DNA of 33,917 nt from an uncultured Lachnospiraceae bacterium (GTDB lineage Bacteria; Bacillota; Clostridia; Lachnospirales; Lachnospiraceae), in contig CAJFUP010000065.1 in the NCBI GenBank assembly GCA_904420225.1, positions 1 through 33,917 on the forward strand, written 5' to 3'. How positions within the stretch are numbered: the stretch's first letter is position 1; each line of letters starts with the position of its first letter. A program made the translations under genes and the position numbers. The notes beneath the pieces were generated by a model. The model did no database searches. It saw only the letters and a program-made list of their open reading frames with translations, and had not been told where the DNA came from. This document shows positions 16,085-22,605 of the stretch, piece by piece.

Positions 16085-17428
16085 TCAGGGAGCGCTGGAT
16101 TTTTTCACTGTATAGCACCCGCGTCCCTCCGACTGGATGGTATGGCTGTAAAAGGCGGACATGGCCCGGATCAGGTGGAGCGTATCCCGGACACTTCCCG
16201 TTTCATAGGGGGAATGCATGGCCAGCTGGGCAGCGCCGATGTCCACAGTGGGAATGGAGACCTGGCTGGTGGAAAGATTCCCCAGGGTGGATCCCCCCGG
16301 CAGATCCGAACGGTTGAAAAATACCTGACAGGGGATGCCCTCATCATCCAGGATGGAGCGAAACAGCGTGTAAGATACACTGTCAGTGGTATAGCGCTGG
16401 TTTCCGGCAAACTTAATCAGGACGCCGCCGCCCAGGCGGGGCTGGTTCACCGGATCGCAGACTTCCCCATGATTGGGGTGGATGGCGTGGCCGTTATCGG
16501 CGGAGACCATGAAGCTGGAAGCCAGGGAGGTCAGATACTCTTCCCGGCTTCTGCCCATGTTGGACGCGATTCGCGTCAGCACATCGGACAGAAAGGTGGA
16601 GAGAGCGCCCTGACGGGTCTGACTGCCCACTTCCTCATTGTCAAAAATGGCGCACACGGATACGCTGTCTCGGTTTAGGCTTTCCGTGAGAGCTTTAAGA
16701 GAGGAGAATGCACACTGGAGATCGTCCAGCCTGGGGGCGGAAATGAATTCACGGTTGGCGCCCCAGATGGTGCCCGGCATGCGGTTATAGAGATAGAGAT
16801 CTGTGCCCACCACAGCGGCCTCCTCCACTCCCAGGGCCTGTGCCACCAGGCGTTTAAGAGAGCCGTCTTCGCAGTCCTGTCCAAATAGAGGAAGCAGATC
16901 TTTCTGCGCATTGAAAGTATAGCCGTCATTGCTTTTGCGGTTCATGTGGATGGCCAAATTCACCATCATCACCAGATCACGGTCCAGATTCACCAGGCGG
17001 GACACAAATCGGTTTCCCTCCCGTACCATGACCTTTCCGGCGATGGACAGAGGCCGGTCAAACCACGGAGCGCAGAGCATGCCGCCGTACCGCTCCACAT
17101 TGAGCTTGACACAGCCGCCTCCGGCTTTCATTTCTGGGTTCTCTTTCAGCCGGAATGAAGGGGAATCGCTGTGGCTGGCGATGATTTGGTAATTTTTATA
17201 ATCTTCCTTTGGTATTTTAAAGCCGATCAGGGCAGAACCGTTGCGGCGAACAAAATACTTTCCGCCTTTCTCAAGGTTCCACAGATGGCCTTCCTCCAGC
17301 TCTGTAAAACCGTCAGATGTCAGAAGAGCGGCCGCCTGATGAATGGCATGGAAACTGCTGGGGCTATTTTCAATGAAGTCGAATAATTCCAGGGATGACG
17401 TCTCATATTGTGTCTGTGTAAATTCCAT
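16085..17428 (-). CDS. apeB: M18 family aminopeptidase
   Basis: A 447-residue zinc aminopeptidase of family M18, a cytosolic enzyme releasing N-terminal residues (often Asp or Glu) from peptides as a large tetrahedral complex. The first metal motif SHSDSP has H86 and D88. DNEEVGS holds the catalytic and metal-binding Glu residues, and SADNGHAIHPNH carries further ligands. FNRSDLPGGSTLG near the C-terminus is also diagnostic. Length fits the family (about 430-460). The frame is open to 17473, but AGGAGGTAGTT directly precedes ATG 17428. A good leftward promoter lies at 17479-17507. The gene symbol follows the usual bacterial name for this family. Confidence 0.93.
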   Translation of the reverse strand: MEFTQTQYETSSLELFDFIENSPSSFHAIHQAAALLTSDGFTELEEGHLWNLEKGGKYFVRRNGSALIGFKIPKEDYKNYQIIASHSDSPSFRLKENPEMKAGGGCVKLNVERYGGMLCAPWFDRPLSIAGKVMVREGNRFVSRLVNLDRDLVMMVNLAIHMNRKSNDGYTFNAQKDLLPLFGQDCEDGSLKRLVAQALGVEEAAVVGTDLYLYNRMPGTIWGANREFISAPRLDDLQCAFSSLKALTESLNRDSVSVCAIFDNEEVGSQTRQGALSTFLSDVLTRIASNMGRSREEYLTSLASSFMVSADNGHAIHPNHGEVCDPVNQPRLGGGVLIKFAGNQRYTTDSVSYTLFRSILDDEGIPCQVFFNRSDLPGGSTLGNLSTSQVSIPTVDIGAAQLAMHSPYETGSVRDTLHLIRAMSAFYSHTIQSEGRGCYTVKKSSAP

Positions 17429-17452
17429 AACTACCTCCTGTTGATGACGATA

Positions 17453-17469
17453 CCGTGCGCCATGCACGG
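17453..17469 (-). promoter_or_regulatory. Small 5'-UTR hairpin upstream of the aminopeptidase gene
   Basis: CCGTGC and GCACGG flank a five-base loop between the predicted transcription start and the ribosome binding site. It could affect transcript stability or be an operator; it has no T-tract, so it is not a terminator. Confidence 0.35.
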
Positions 17470-17478
17470 CCACACTCC

Positions 17479-17507
17479 ATCATAGCAGATTTGATGCCAT
17501 TGTGAAA
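17479..17507 (-). promoter_or_regulatory. Promoter of the M18 aminopeptidase gene
   Basis: On the minus strand TTTCAC (17502-17507) and TATGAT (17479-17484) are separated by 17 bp, and the -10 box is preceded by TGC, an extended -10. The predicted start of transcription is about 45 bases before the ATG. Confidence 0.6.
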
Positions 17508-17585
17508 GACAGAATTGAGGGAAATATCCTGGATTCTGTGGGATCAGTCACATACTGAAACGCTTTGGATGGGGGAAGTTACGCA

Positions 17586-18908
17586 TCAGCGGTACATACT
17601 CATGTAATCCCCATGGGCGAGAATCAGTTCGTCTGTCATGGAAATCATATCGCGCAAATTCAGCTCTGCCGCCGTGTGGGGATCCATCATAACTGCCTGG
17701 TAGATCTTCTGGCGGTCACGGGTGCGGGCAGCTTCCACAGTGAGAAGCTGTACATTGATATTGGTCATGTTCATGGCAGCCAGTTGGGTGGGGAGGGGAC
17801 CGACATGACAGGGATGGATGCCTGTGGAGTCCACCAGACAGGGGACCTCCACGCATGCTTCACGGGGGAGGTTATCGATGAGTCCGGTGTTCAGTACATT
17901 TCCGCCAATTTTGTATGGGATGCCGGTGATTACAGCTTCCATGATGTAGGAGGCATACTCCCTGGAACGGGTATGAGTGATATGGCCGCTATTTAATATT
18001 TCTTCCCGTTCTTTTTCCCATCCGGCGATTTGATTGACACATCGTCTGGGGTATTCGTCCAGGGGAATGTGGAATTCATCGATCATTTCCGGATAGCGGG
18101 ATTTGATGAAGAATGGATTGTACTCGGCGTTATGTTCGCTGGATTCGGTGCAGTAGTAGCCCAGATACTTGATATATTCAAAACGAACCATGTCATCGTG
18201 GATTTCATTCTTGTTTTTTGCTGCGGCACGCCGTTTGATTTCAGGATACAGGTCATTGCCGTTGCGGTCTCTGATGTCCAAAAGCCAGGCCATATGATTG
18301 ATGCCTGCAATGGTTTCCATGCGCCCTTCCAGCAGGTCCTCCATATCCAGCTTCTTTAAGAGGCCTTCCGAGCAGACCTGAACGCTGTGGCAGAGACCCA
18401 CAGTGCGAATTTTGGTAAACCGCTGCATGTATCCTGTGAGCATGGCCATGGGATTGGTATAGTTTAGGAAAAGGGCATGGGGGCATACTTCCTCCATATC
18501 TCTGGCAAATGCTTCCATCACTGGGATGGTGCGCAGGGCACGCATGATACCCCCGATTCCCAGTGTATCGGCGATGGTTTGCCGAAGACCGTACTTCTTT
18601 GGAATTTCGAAATCGGTTACGGTGCAGGGCTCGTATCCCCCCACCTGAATGGCATTTACCACAAACGTGGCATCCCGCAGGGCTTCTTTTCGGTTTTCTT
18701 CTCCCAGATAGGTGCGGATCTGTGCGCGATTCTGATTAACATTTTTGTTGATGGCTTTTAGGATGATTTCTGAATCCTGAAGCCGTTGGGCATCAATGTC
18801 ATACAGCGCGATCTGTGCATGGCAGAGGGCAGGGGTACACATACAATCCCCCAGAACATTCCTTGCAAATACGGTGCTGCCGGCTCCCATAAATGTGATT
18901 TTCAGCAT
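17586..18908 (-). CDS. GH4 family glycosidase (alpha-galactosidase/alpha-glucosidase type)
   Basis: A 440-residue family 4 glycoside hydrolase. These cytosolic enzymes use NAD and a divalent metal and cleave by oxidation and elimination rather than by two acids. The NAD loop GAGSTVF is at residues 8-14, D37/D39 end the second strand of the Rossmann fold, NYTNPM at 149-154 and CHSVQ at 173-177 contribute substrate and metal ligands. The CHSVQ form is the one I associate with MelA/LplD-like members, so alpha-galactosidase, alpha-glucosidase or alpha-glucuronidase are all possible. Start ATG 18908 follows AAGGAGG; the frame is open to 18956. It diverges from an AraC-type regulator that probably controls it, and a palindrome lies 32 bases upstream of the start. 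Confidence 0.92.
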   Translation of the reverse strand: MLKITFMGAGSTVFARNVLGDCMCTPALCHAQIALYDIDAQRLQDSEIILKAINKNVNQNRAQIRTYLGEENRKEALRDATFVVNAIQVGGYEPCTVTDFEIPKKYGLRQTIADTLGIGGIMRALRTIPVMEAFARDMEEVCPHALFLNYTNPMAMLTGYMQRFTKIRTVGLCHSVQVCSEGLLKKLDMEDLLEGRMETIAGINHMAWLLDIRDRNGNDLYPEIKRRAAAKNKNEIHDDMVRFEYIKYLGYYCTESSEHNAEYNPFFIKSRYPEMIDEFHIPLDEYPRRCVNQIAGWEKEREEILNSGHITHTRSREYASYIMEAVITGIPYKIGGNVLNTGLIDNLPREACVEVPCLVDSTGIHPCHVGPLPTQLAAMNMTNINVQLLTVEAARTRDRQKIYQAVMMDPHTAAELNLRDMISMTDELILAHGDYMSMYR

Positions 18909-18939
18909 AAAAAACCTCCTTGTTGTCAGACATATCATC

Positions 18940-18955
18940 TGTCCCAACAGGGACA
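18940..18955. promoter_or_regulatory. Palindromic operator candidate, TGTCCC-n4-GGGACA
   Basis: A perfect 6+6 bp dyad with a 4-base centre, lying in the divergent region between the GH4 gene and the AraC-type regulator, 32 bases upstream of the GH4 start. A symmetric site of this size suits a dimeric repressor or activator. AraC proteins usually prefer direct repeats, so another regulator may bind here. Confidence 0.45.
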
Positions 18956-19035
18956 ATGTTTCGTCTCAAGCGTTAAAATAAAGAATTTTGGCAAATTGGA
19001 AAATTCCATCCATGTTCTTTTTCCCAACACCATGG

Positions 19036-19041
19036 TATAAT
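19036..19041 (+). promoter_or_regulatory. -10 box of the AraC-type regulator gene
   Basis: A perfect TATAAT preceded by a poor -35 region (TGTTCT at 19013-19018), which suggests activator dependence or a weak promoter. The gene start is 105 bases downstream. Confidence 0.5.
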
Positions 19042-19146
19042 AAGGGGGGCTTGAGAAGCGATGGTATTTGTTTCAGAATCAGAATGAAACAGTAATGATT
19101 TGTTGAATGAAATCCAAAGAGCTGTGCAAGACGATGGAGGATTGGG

Positions 19147-20037
19147 ATGCGGACGAGAGATAAAGAAGGGGAAAGAAAGGCCATTGAAATTTTTTACTGC
19201 GGACGGGAGAAATGCGCACCGGGGCACTGCTGGGGGCCGGCGGTGAGGCCTCACTATCTTCTTCATGTGATTCTGGGAGGAAAGGGAACTTATACAGTGG
19301 AAAAGAAAACGGATGCGCTTGGCGCGGGGGATGCATTCCTAATACGGCCCATGGTATCTCATATCTATCGGGCAGATGAACAACAACCATGGGAATATGC
19401 TTGGGTGGGATTTGGCGGCTCTGTCATGGAACAGGTGCTTCGGGATACGATTTTCGCCCATGGGGATGTGTTTATATCCTCCAACAGCGGGGCGGGGGAA
19501 ACGAAAGGAGCAGACAGCGTCAAATGGGAGGAAATGGGCGGGCAGGGAATGAAAAGAAGAATGGGAGATCCAGGGGGCCTCATGGAAGAACTGGGGCGGA
19601 TCCATCAGGAGAGGGGAGATAATACCCTGCTGACCGGCGGACTTCTGCTGCAGCTGCTGGGGAATATGACAGTTCCAGATAGGAAAGATTCTCTGCGGAA
19701 GGGAAATGAATATATGGAAAAAGCCATGCGATATGCGGAAGACAATTACGGATATGACATTGGTGTACAGGATATTGCCGATTGGGTGGGGATTGACAGG
19801 ACGTATCTATATAAAATATTTGTGCAGGAAACAGGATTATCGCCCAAAGCGTATCTCACAGGCCTACGGCTTCGCCATGCTGCAAAGATGCTGCAGACTA
19901 CGGATTATTCAATCACAGAAATCTCCTATTCCTGCGGATTCTGCGATCCGGTTTCTTTTCACAGCTATTTTCGGAAGCAGACCGGTATGACGCCAGGGGA
20001 ATTTCGAAAAAAAGAAAGACAAAATAGAAAAACATAG
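19147..20037 (+). CDS. AraC family transcriptional regulator
   Basis: A 296-residue regulator. Residues 1 to about 150 form a cupin-like sensor domain (RPHYLLHVILGGKGTYTVE, then GAGDAFLIRP, a typical sugar-binding arm). The last ~100 residues hold two helix-turn-helix motifs: IGVQDIADWVGIDRTYLYKIF and ITEISYSCGFCDPVSFHSYFRKQ, ending TGMTPGEFRKK, the AraC/XylS signature. A Gly/Lys/Met-rich linker (about residues 117-140, TKGADSVKWEEMGGQGMKRR) is longer than usual. GGAGG is six bases before ATG 19147. Divergence from the GH4 gene suggests it senses that enzyme's sugar and activates the gene. Confidence 0.92.
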   Translation: MRTRDKEGERKAIEIFYCGREKCAPGHCWGPAVRPHYLLHVILGGKGTYTVEKKTDALGAGDAFLIRPMVSHIYRADEQQPWEYAWVGFGGSVMEQVLRDTIFAHGDVFISSNSGAGETKGADSVKWEEMGGQGMKRRMGDPGGLMEELGRIHQERGDNTLLTGGLLLQLLGNMTVPDRKDSLRKGNEYMEKAMRYAEDNYGYDIGVQDIADWVGIDRTYLYKIFVQETGLSPKAYLTGLRLRHAAKMLQTTDYSITEISYSCGFCDPVSFHSYFRKQTGMTPGEFRKKERQNRKT

Positions 20038-20063
20038 AAAAAATTCAGAGCATATACGGGCTC

Positions 20064-20094
20064 TTGACTTAGAGCTTACTCCAGAGGATATAAT
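20064..20094 (+). promoter_or_regulatory. Orphan MerR-type promoter
   Basis: TTGACT (20064-20069) and TATAAT (20089-20094) are separated by 19 bp. The spacer begins TAGAGCTTACTC, close to the dyad found in promoters controlled by MerR-family regulators, which activate by untwisting an over-long spacer. Downstream there is only an 11-codon frame (ATG 20110) before the antisense strand of the tRNA-Leu gene, so no target gene is evident. Confidence 0.6.
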
Positions 20095-20136
20095 GAAGGA
20101 AAAAAGTGGATGGAACTGGAGATCATTGCTATAAAA

Positions 20137-20218
20137 TGCGGATGACAGGACTTGAACCTGCACGTCACGGGACACCAGAACCTAAATCTGGCGCGTCTGC
20201 CAATTCCGCCACATCCGC
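20137..20218 (-). tRNA. tRNA-Leu (anticodon TAG)
   Basis: Read leftward from 20218. The acceptor stem GCGGATG pairs with CATCCGC, with discriminator A at 20137. The D-arm contains GGCGGAATTGGCAGACGC. The anticodon stem CCAGA/TCTGG encloses TTTAGGT, giving anticodon TAG (reads CUN leucine codons). A long variable arm (TGTCCCGTGACGTG) marks it as class II. The T-loop is TTCAAGT. CCA is not encoded. A consensus promoter lies immediately upstream. Confidence 0.96.
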
Positions 20219-20235
20219 ACGAAACTGCAAGAAAT

Positions 20236-20264
20236 ATTTTATCAAATGGGAATGTCTCTGTCAA
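20236..20264 (-). promoter_or_regulatory. tRNA-Leu promoter
   Basis: On the minus strand a perfect TTGACA (20259-20264), 17-bp spacer and TAAAAT (20236-20241). Predicted transcription start is about ten bases before the mature tRNA 5' end. Confidence 0.85.
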
Positions 20265-20297
20265 GTGCCGATAATGGGAATTTTTTCGTGTGGACGT

Positions 20298-20340
20298 GCA
20301 TCCACCTCCGGCATGGAGATATTCTGCCGGAGGTGGATGC
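20298..20340. repeat. Perfect 16-bp inverted repeat with 11-base loop
   Basis: GCATCCACCTCCGGCA at 20298-20313 is matched exactly by its reverse complement at 20325-20340. Neither side has a T-run, so it does not look like a terminator in either direction. It lies between the tRNA promoter and the MoxR promoter. It could be a REP-like element, a protein-binding dyad or part of a structured RNA. Confidence 0.8.
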
Positions 20341-20422
20341 GAAGGATACAATTAAAAGTAAAGAACATATAATGATATACAATCGAAAGACTTTACAATT
20401 CTTTATCAAATAAAGAAAACAA

Positions 20423-20451
20423 GGGACTTTTAAAAGAAAATTTGATATAAT
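20423..20451 (+). promoter_or_regulatory. Promoter of the MoxR operon
   Basis: A perfect TATAAT at 20446-20451 with a weak GGGACT at 20423-20428, 17 bp apart. It leaves a leader of about 95 bases before the MoxR start codon. Confidence 0.45.
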
Positions 20452-20552
20452 GATTGAAAATATCAGAAATACAATCGGCAAGTTACAACAAAAAGGTGGA
20501 GATTATAAAGCATCAGCCAATGGGCGGGCTTTATGATTGGCGGAGGAAAAAT

Positions 20553-21500
20553 ATGGAGGATAAGCGGAATTTGGCATGGGCCATGCTGGAGGAAATGAAC
20601 CGGGTGCTCATAGGAAAAAATGATTTTAATTTTCAGGTTTTGGCAGCTATTTTGGCGGACGGACACATTCTTTTGGAGGATATTCCAGGCGTGGGAAAGA
20701 CCACCCTGGCGCTGGCGGTTTCCCGCATGATGAATTTGGAAGGGAAACGGGTGCAGTTTACCCCAGATGTGTTGCCATCGGATTTGACAGGTTTTACGGT
20801 GTACAGAAAAGATTTACAGCAATTTGTCTATCAGCCAGGCGCGGTGTTCTGCAACTTGCTTCTGGCAGACGAAATTAACCGTACTTCCCCCAAAACCCAG
20901 TCAGCACTTCTGGAGGTTATGGAAGAGCGCCAAGTGACGGTGGACGGGGAGACGAGACCGGTCCCATCTCCTTTCATTGTCATTGCCACCCAGAATCCTC
21001 CTGGAACCACGGGAACGCAGCGTCTGCCAGAGGCTCAGATGGATCGTTTCCTGGTATCCCTCACCATTGGGTATCCCGACGTTGAGAGCGAAATCACCAT
21101 GGCAAAAGAAGTAAATGAAGGGAAGAGGTCGGATCGGATTCGCTCTCTCATCAATGGAGAAATGCTGCGGGAATTGCAAAGGGAAGTGGAAGGGGTATTT
21201 ATACATGACAGAATTTATGAGTATATTGTCAGTTTAGTGACAGCTACCAGAAAACAGCCGGAGTTGGAATTGGGCGTCAGTCCCCGCGGAACGTTGGCGA
21301 TGGTGAAAATGGCAAGAGCGGCAGCCTGGTTGTCTTCCAGGGATTTTGTGGCTCCGGCTGATGTGGCAGGGGAATTCCTGGCTGTGACCCGCCACCGGGT
21401 GAAAATGTCCAGAAGGGCGGAAATGGAGGGAATCAGCAGGGATAATGTTTTAAATCGTATTTTGGAAACTGTGGAGAAGCCATCTTTTAGAAAGAAGTGA
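20553..21500 (+). CDS. MoxR family AAA+ ATPase
   Basis: A 315-residue AAA+ ATPase. The Walker A motif GVGKTT is at residues 46-51, the Walker B motif LLADEINR follows at about residue 105, and the sensor region IATQNPPGTTGTQRLPEAQMDRF is characteristic of MoxR proteins. These act as chaperone-like ATPases that mature or remodel partner proteins, commonly with DUF58 and von Willebrand-type proteins. The frame is open from 20454, but GGAGG at 20542-20546 precedes ATG 20553. The DUF58 gene starts four bases after the stop codon. The pair plus a transglutaminase forms a common bacterial unit of unclear purpose, possibly envelope-related. Confidence 0.93.
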   Translation: MEDKRNLAWAMLEEMNRVLIGKNDFNFQVLAAILADGHILLEDIPGVGKTTLALAVSRMMNLEGKRVQFTPDVLPSDLTGFTVYRKDLQQFVYQPGAVFCNLLLADEINRTSPKTQSALLEVMEERQVTVDGETRPVPSPFIVIATQNPPGTTGTQRLPEAQMDRFLVSLTIGYPDVESEITMAKEVNEGKRSDRIRSLINGEMLRELQREVEGVFIHDRIYEYIVSLVTATRKQPELELGVSPRGTLAMVKMARAAAWLSSRDFVAPADVAGEFLAVTRHRVKMSRRAEMEGISRDNVLNRILETVEKPSFRKK

Positions 21501-21503
21501 CAT

Positions 21504-22598
21504 ATGAAGAAGATAATATGGGCTGTGATTTGGTGTGCGCTTTTTTATCTGGCCGCTTATATGCGTCTGGAGGGAATTTTGGCGTTTGTTCTCGTGTCGG
21601 GAATGATGGCTGTGATTTTGTTTGCCGCATCCTGCTACCTGACATCAGTGCTAAGGATTTCCTTTCGTTTCCCCCAGGAAGAGGGGCAGAAGGGAGAAGG
21701 TATTCATGTCGTAGTCTGTATCCAGAACCCATCGTTTCTTCCCATCTCACGCTTTGCCCTCCATATATGTTATTCTTATGACGGATCTGGGGCAGAGAAG
21801 GAAGGGATTCTCCAGGGAATGGTACCGGCCAAATCCAGCGCGGAGATGGAGCTGATACTTTTGCCGCGGTATTGTGGCGTTGTGACGGTATCGGCCAATG
21901 CTCTGGACATCTGGGATTTGCTGGGGATTTTTTGCAGGCATGTGCGGGAATTGGGAAGTCAGAAGACGGTGCTTCTTCCCTCCAACCTTTCCATGCGTCT
22001 TGATACTGTGCGCCTCAAGACAGATATGATTTTATTACTGGAGCAGGAAGAGCAGAAAGGATCCGGAAATATTCCGCCGGATGTATCTCAGATTCACCCC
22101 TATCAGGAGGGAGAACCTCTGCGGTTTGTGCATTGGAAGCTGACGGCCAGGACGGATGAACTGATGAGTCGGCAATTCAGCGAAGAAACGCAGCCTCTGC
22201 CGGTTTTGTTTCTGGACCGATGGCGGGAAGAAGAGATGGATCTGCTTCAGATGGATGCTTTTTGGGAGATCGCTGCCGCGTGTTCCAGAGGCTTTATAAA
22301 TTCGGATATTACCCATGAAATTATGTGGTATGCGGACGGAGATTTTTATAGGAGAGAAGTTTCCCATGCCTCCCAGTGCTTGCTGGCAATGAAAGAAGCC
22401 ATGCTGTACGGACAGGAGTGCAGAGATCAAAAGCAGCGGAGCGAGGTGCTCGACCGAATGTATCAGATTGTAGGACGCGGTGTTCCGGTGATTATTTTGG
22501 ACCAGTCACTGGCCATTGTCAGAGATGGGGTTAAGACGGCGCAGTTTTCCAAAGACAGCTACCGGGAAGAGATAGAAAAGAGGTGGACTTCTGTTTAG
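21504..22598 (+). CDS. DUF58 domain protein
   Basis: A 364-residue membrane-anchored protein. Two hydrophobic helices occupy residues 2-50 (IIWAVIWCALFYLAAYM, then EGILAFVLVSGMMAVILF). The DUF58 hallmark, YQEGEPLRFVHWKLTARTDEL, lies at about residues 196-216, and the region after it has a von Willebrand A-like character (VLFLDRW). DUF58 proteins are thought to be MoxR clients. The preceding stop and this ATG are three bases apart with a weak ribosome binding site (AAAGAAG), consistent with coupled translation. The following transglutaminase gene starts within ten bases of this stop codon. Confidence 0.9.
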   Translation: MKKIIWAVIWCALFYLAAYMRLEGILAFVLVSGMMAVILFAASCYLTSVLRISFRFPQEEGQKGEGIHVVVCIQNPSFLPISRFALHICYSYDGSGAEKEGILQGMVPAKSSAEMELILLPRYCGVVTVSANALDIWDLLGIFCRHVRELGSQKTVLLPSNLSMRLDTVRLKTDMILLLEQEEQKGSGNIPPDVSQIHPYQEGEPLRFVHWKLTARTDELMSRQFSEETQPLPVLFLDRWREEEMDLLQMDAFWEIAAACSRGFINSDITHEIMWYADGDFYRREVSHASQCLLAMKEAMLYGQECRDQKQRSEVLDRMYQIVGRGVPVIILDQSLAIVRDGVKTAQFSKDSYREEIEKRWTSV

Positions 22599-22605
22599 AA
22601 AACAT

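Noticed and set aside
20106-20372. An 88-codon plus-strand frame through the tRNA and inverted repeat
   Set aside because: It is the antisense of tRNA-Leu and continues through non-coding DNA; GLEPARHGTPEPKSG is the usual false product of reversed tRNA-Leu.
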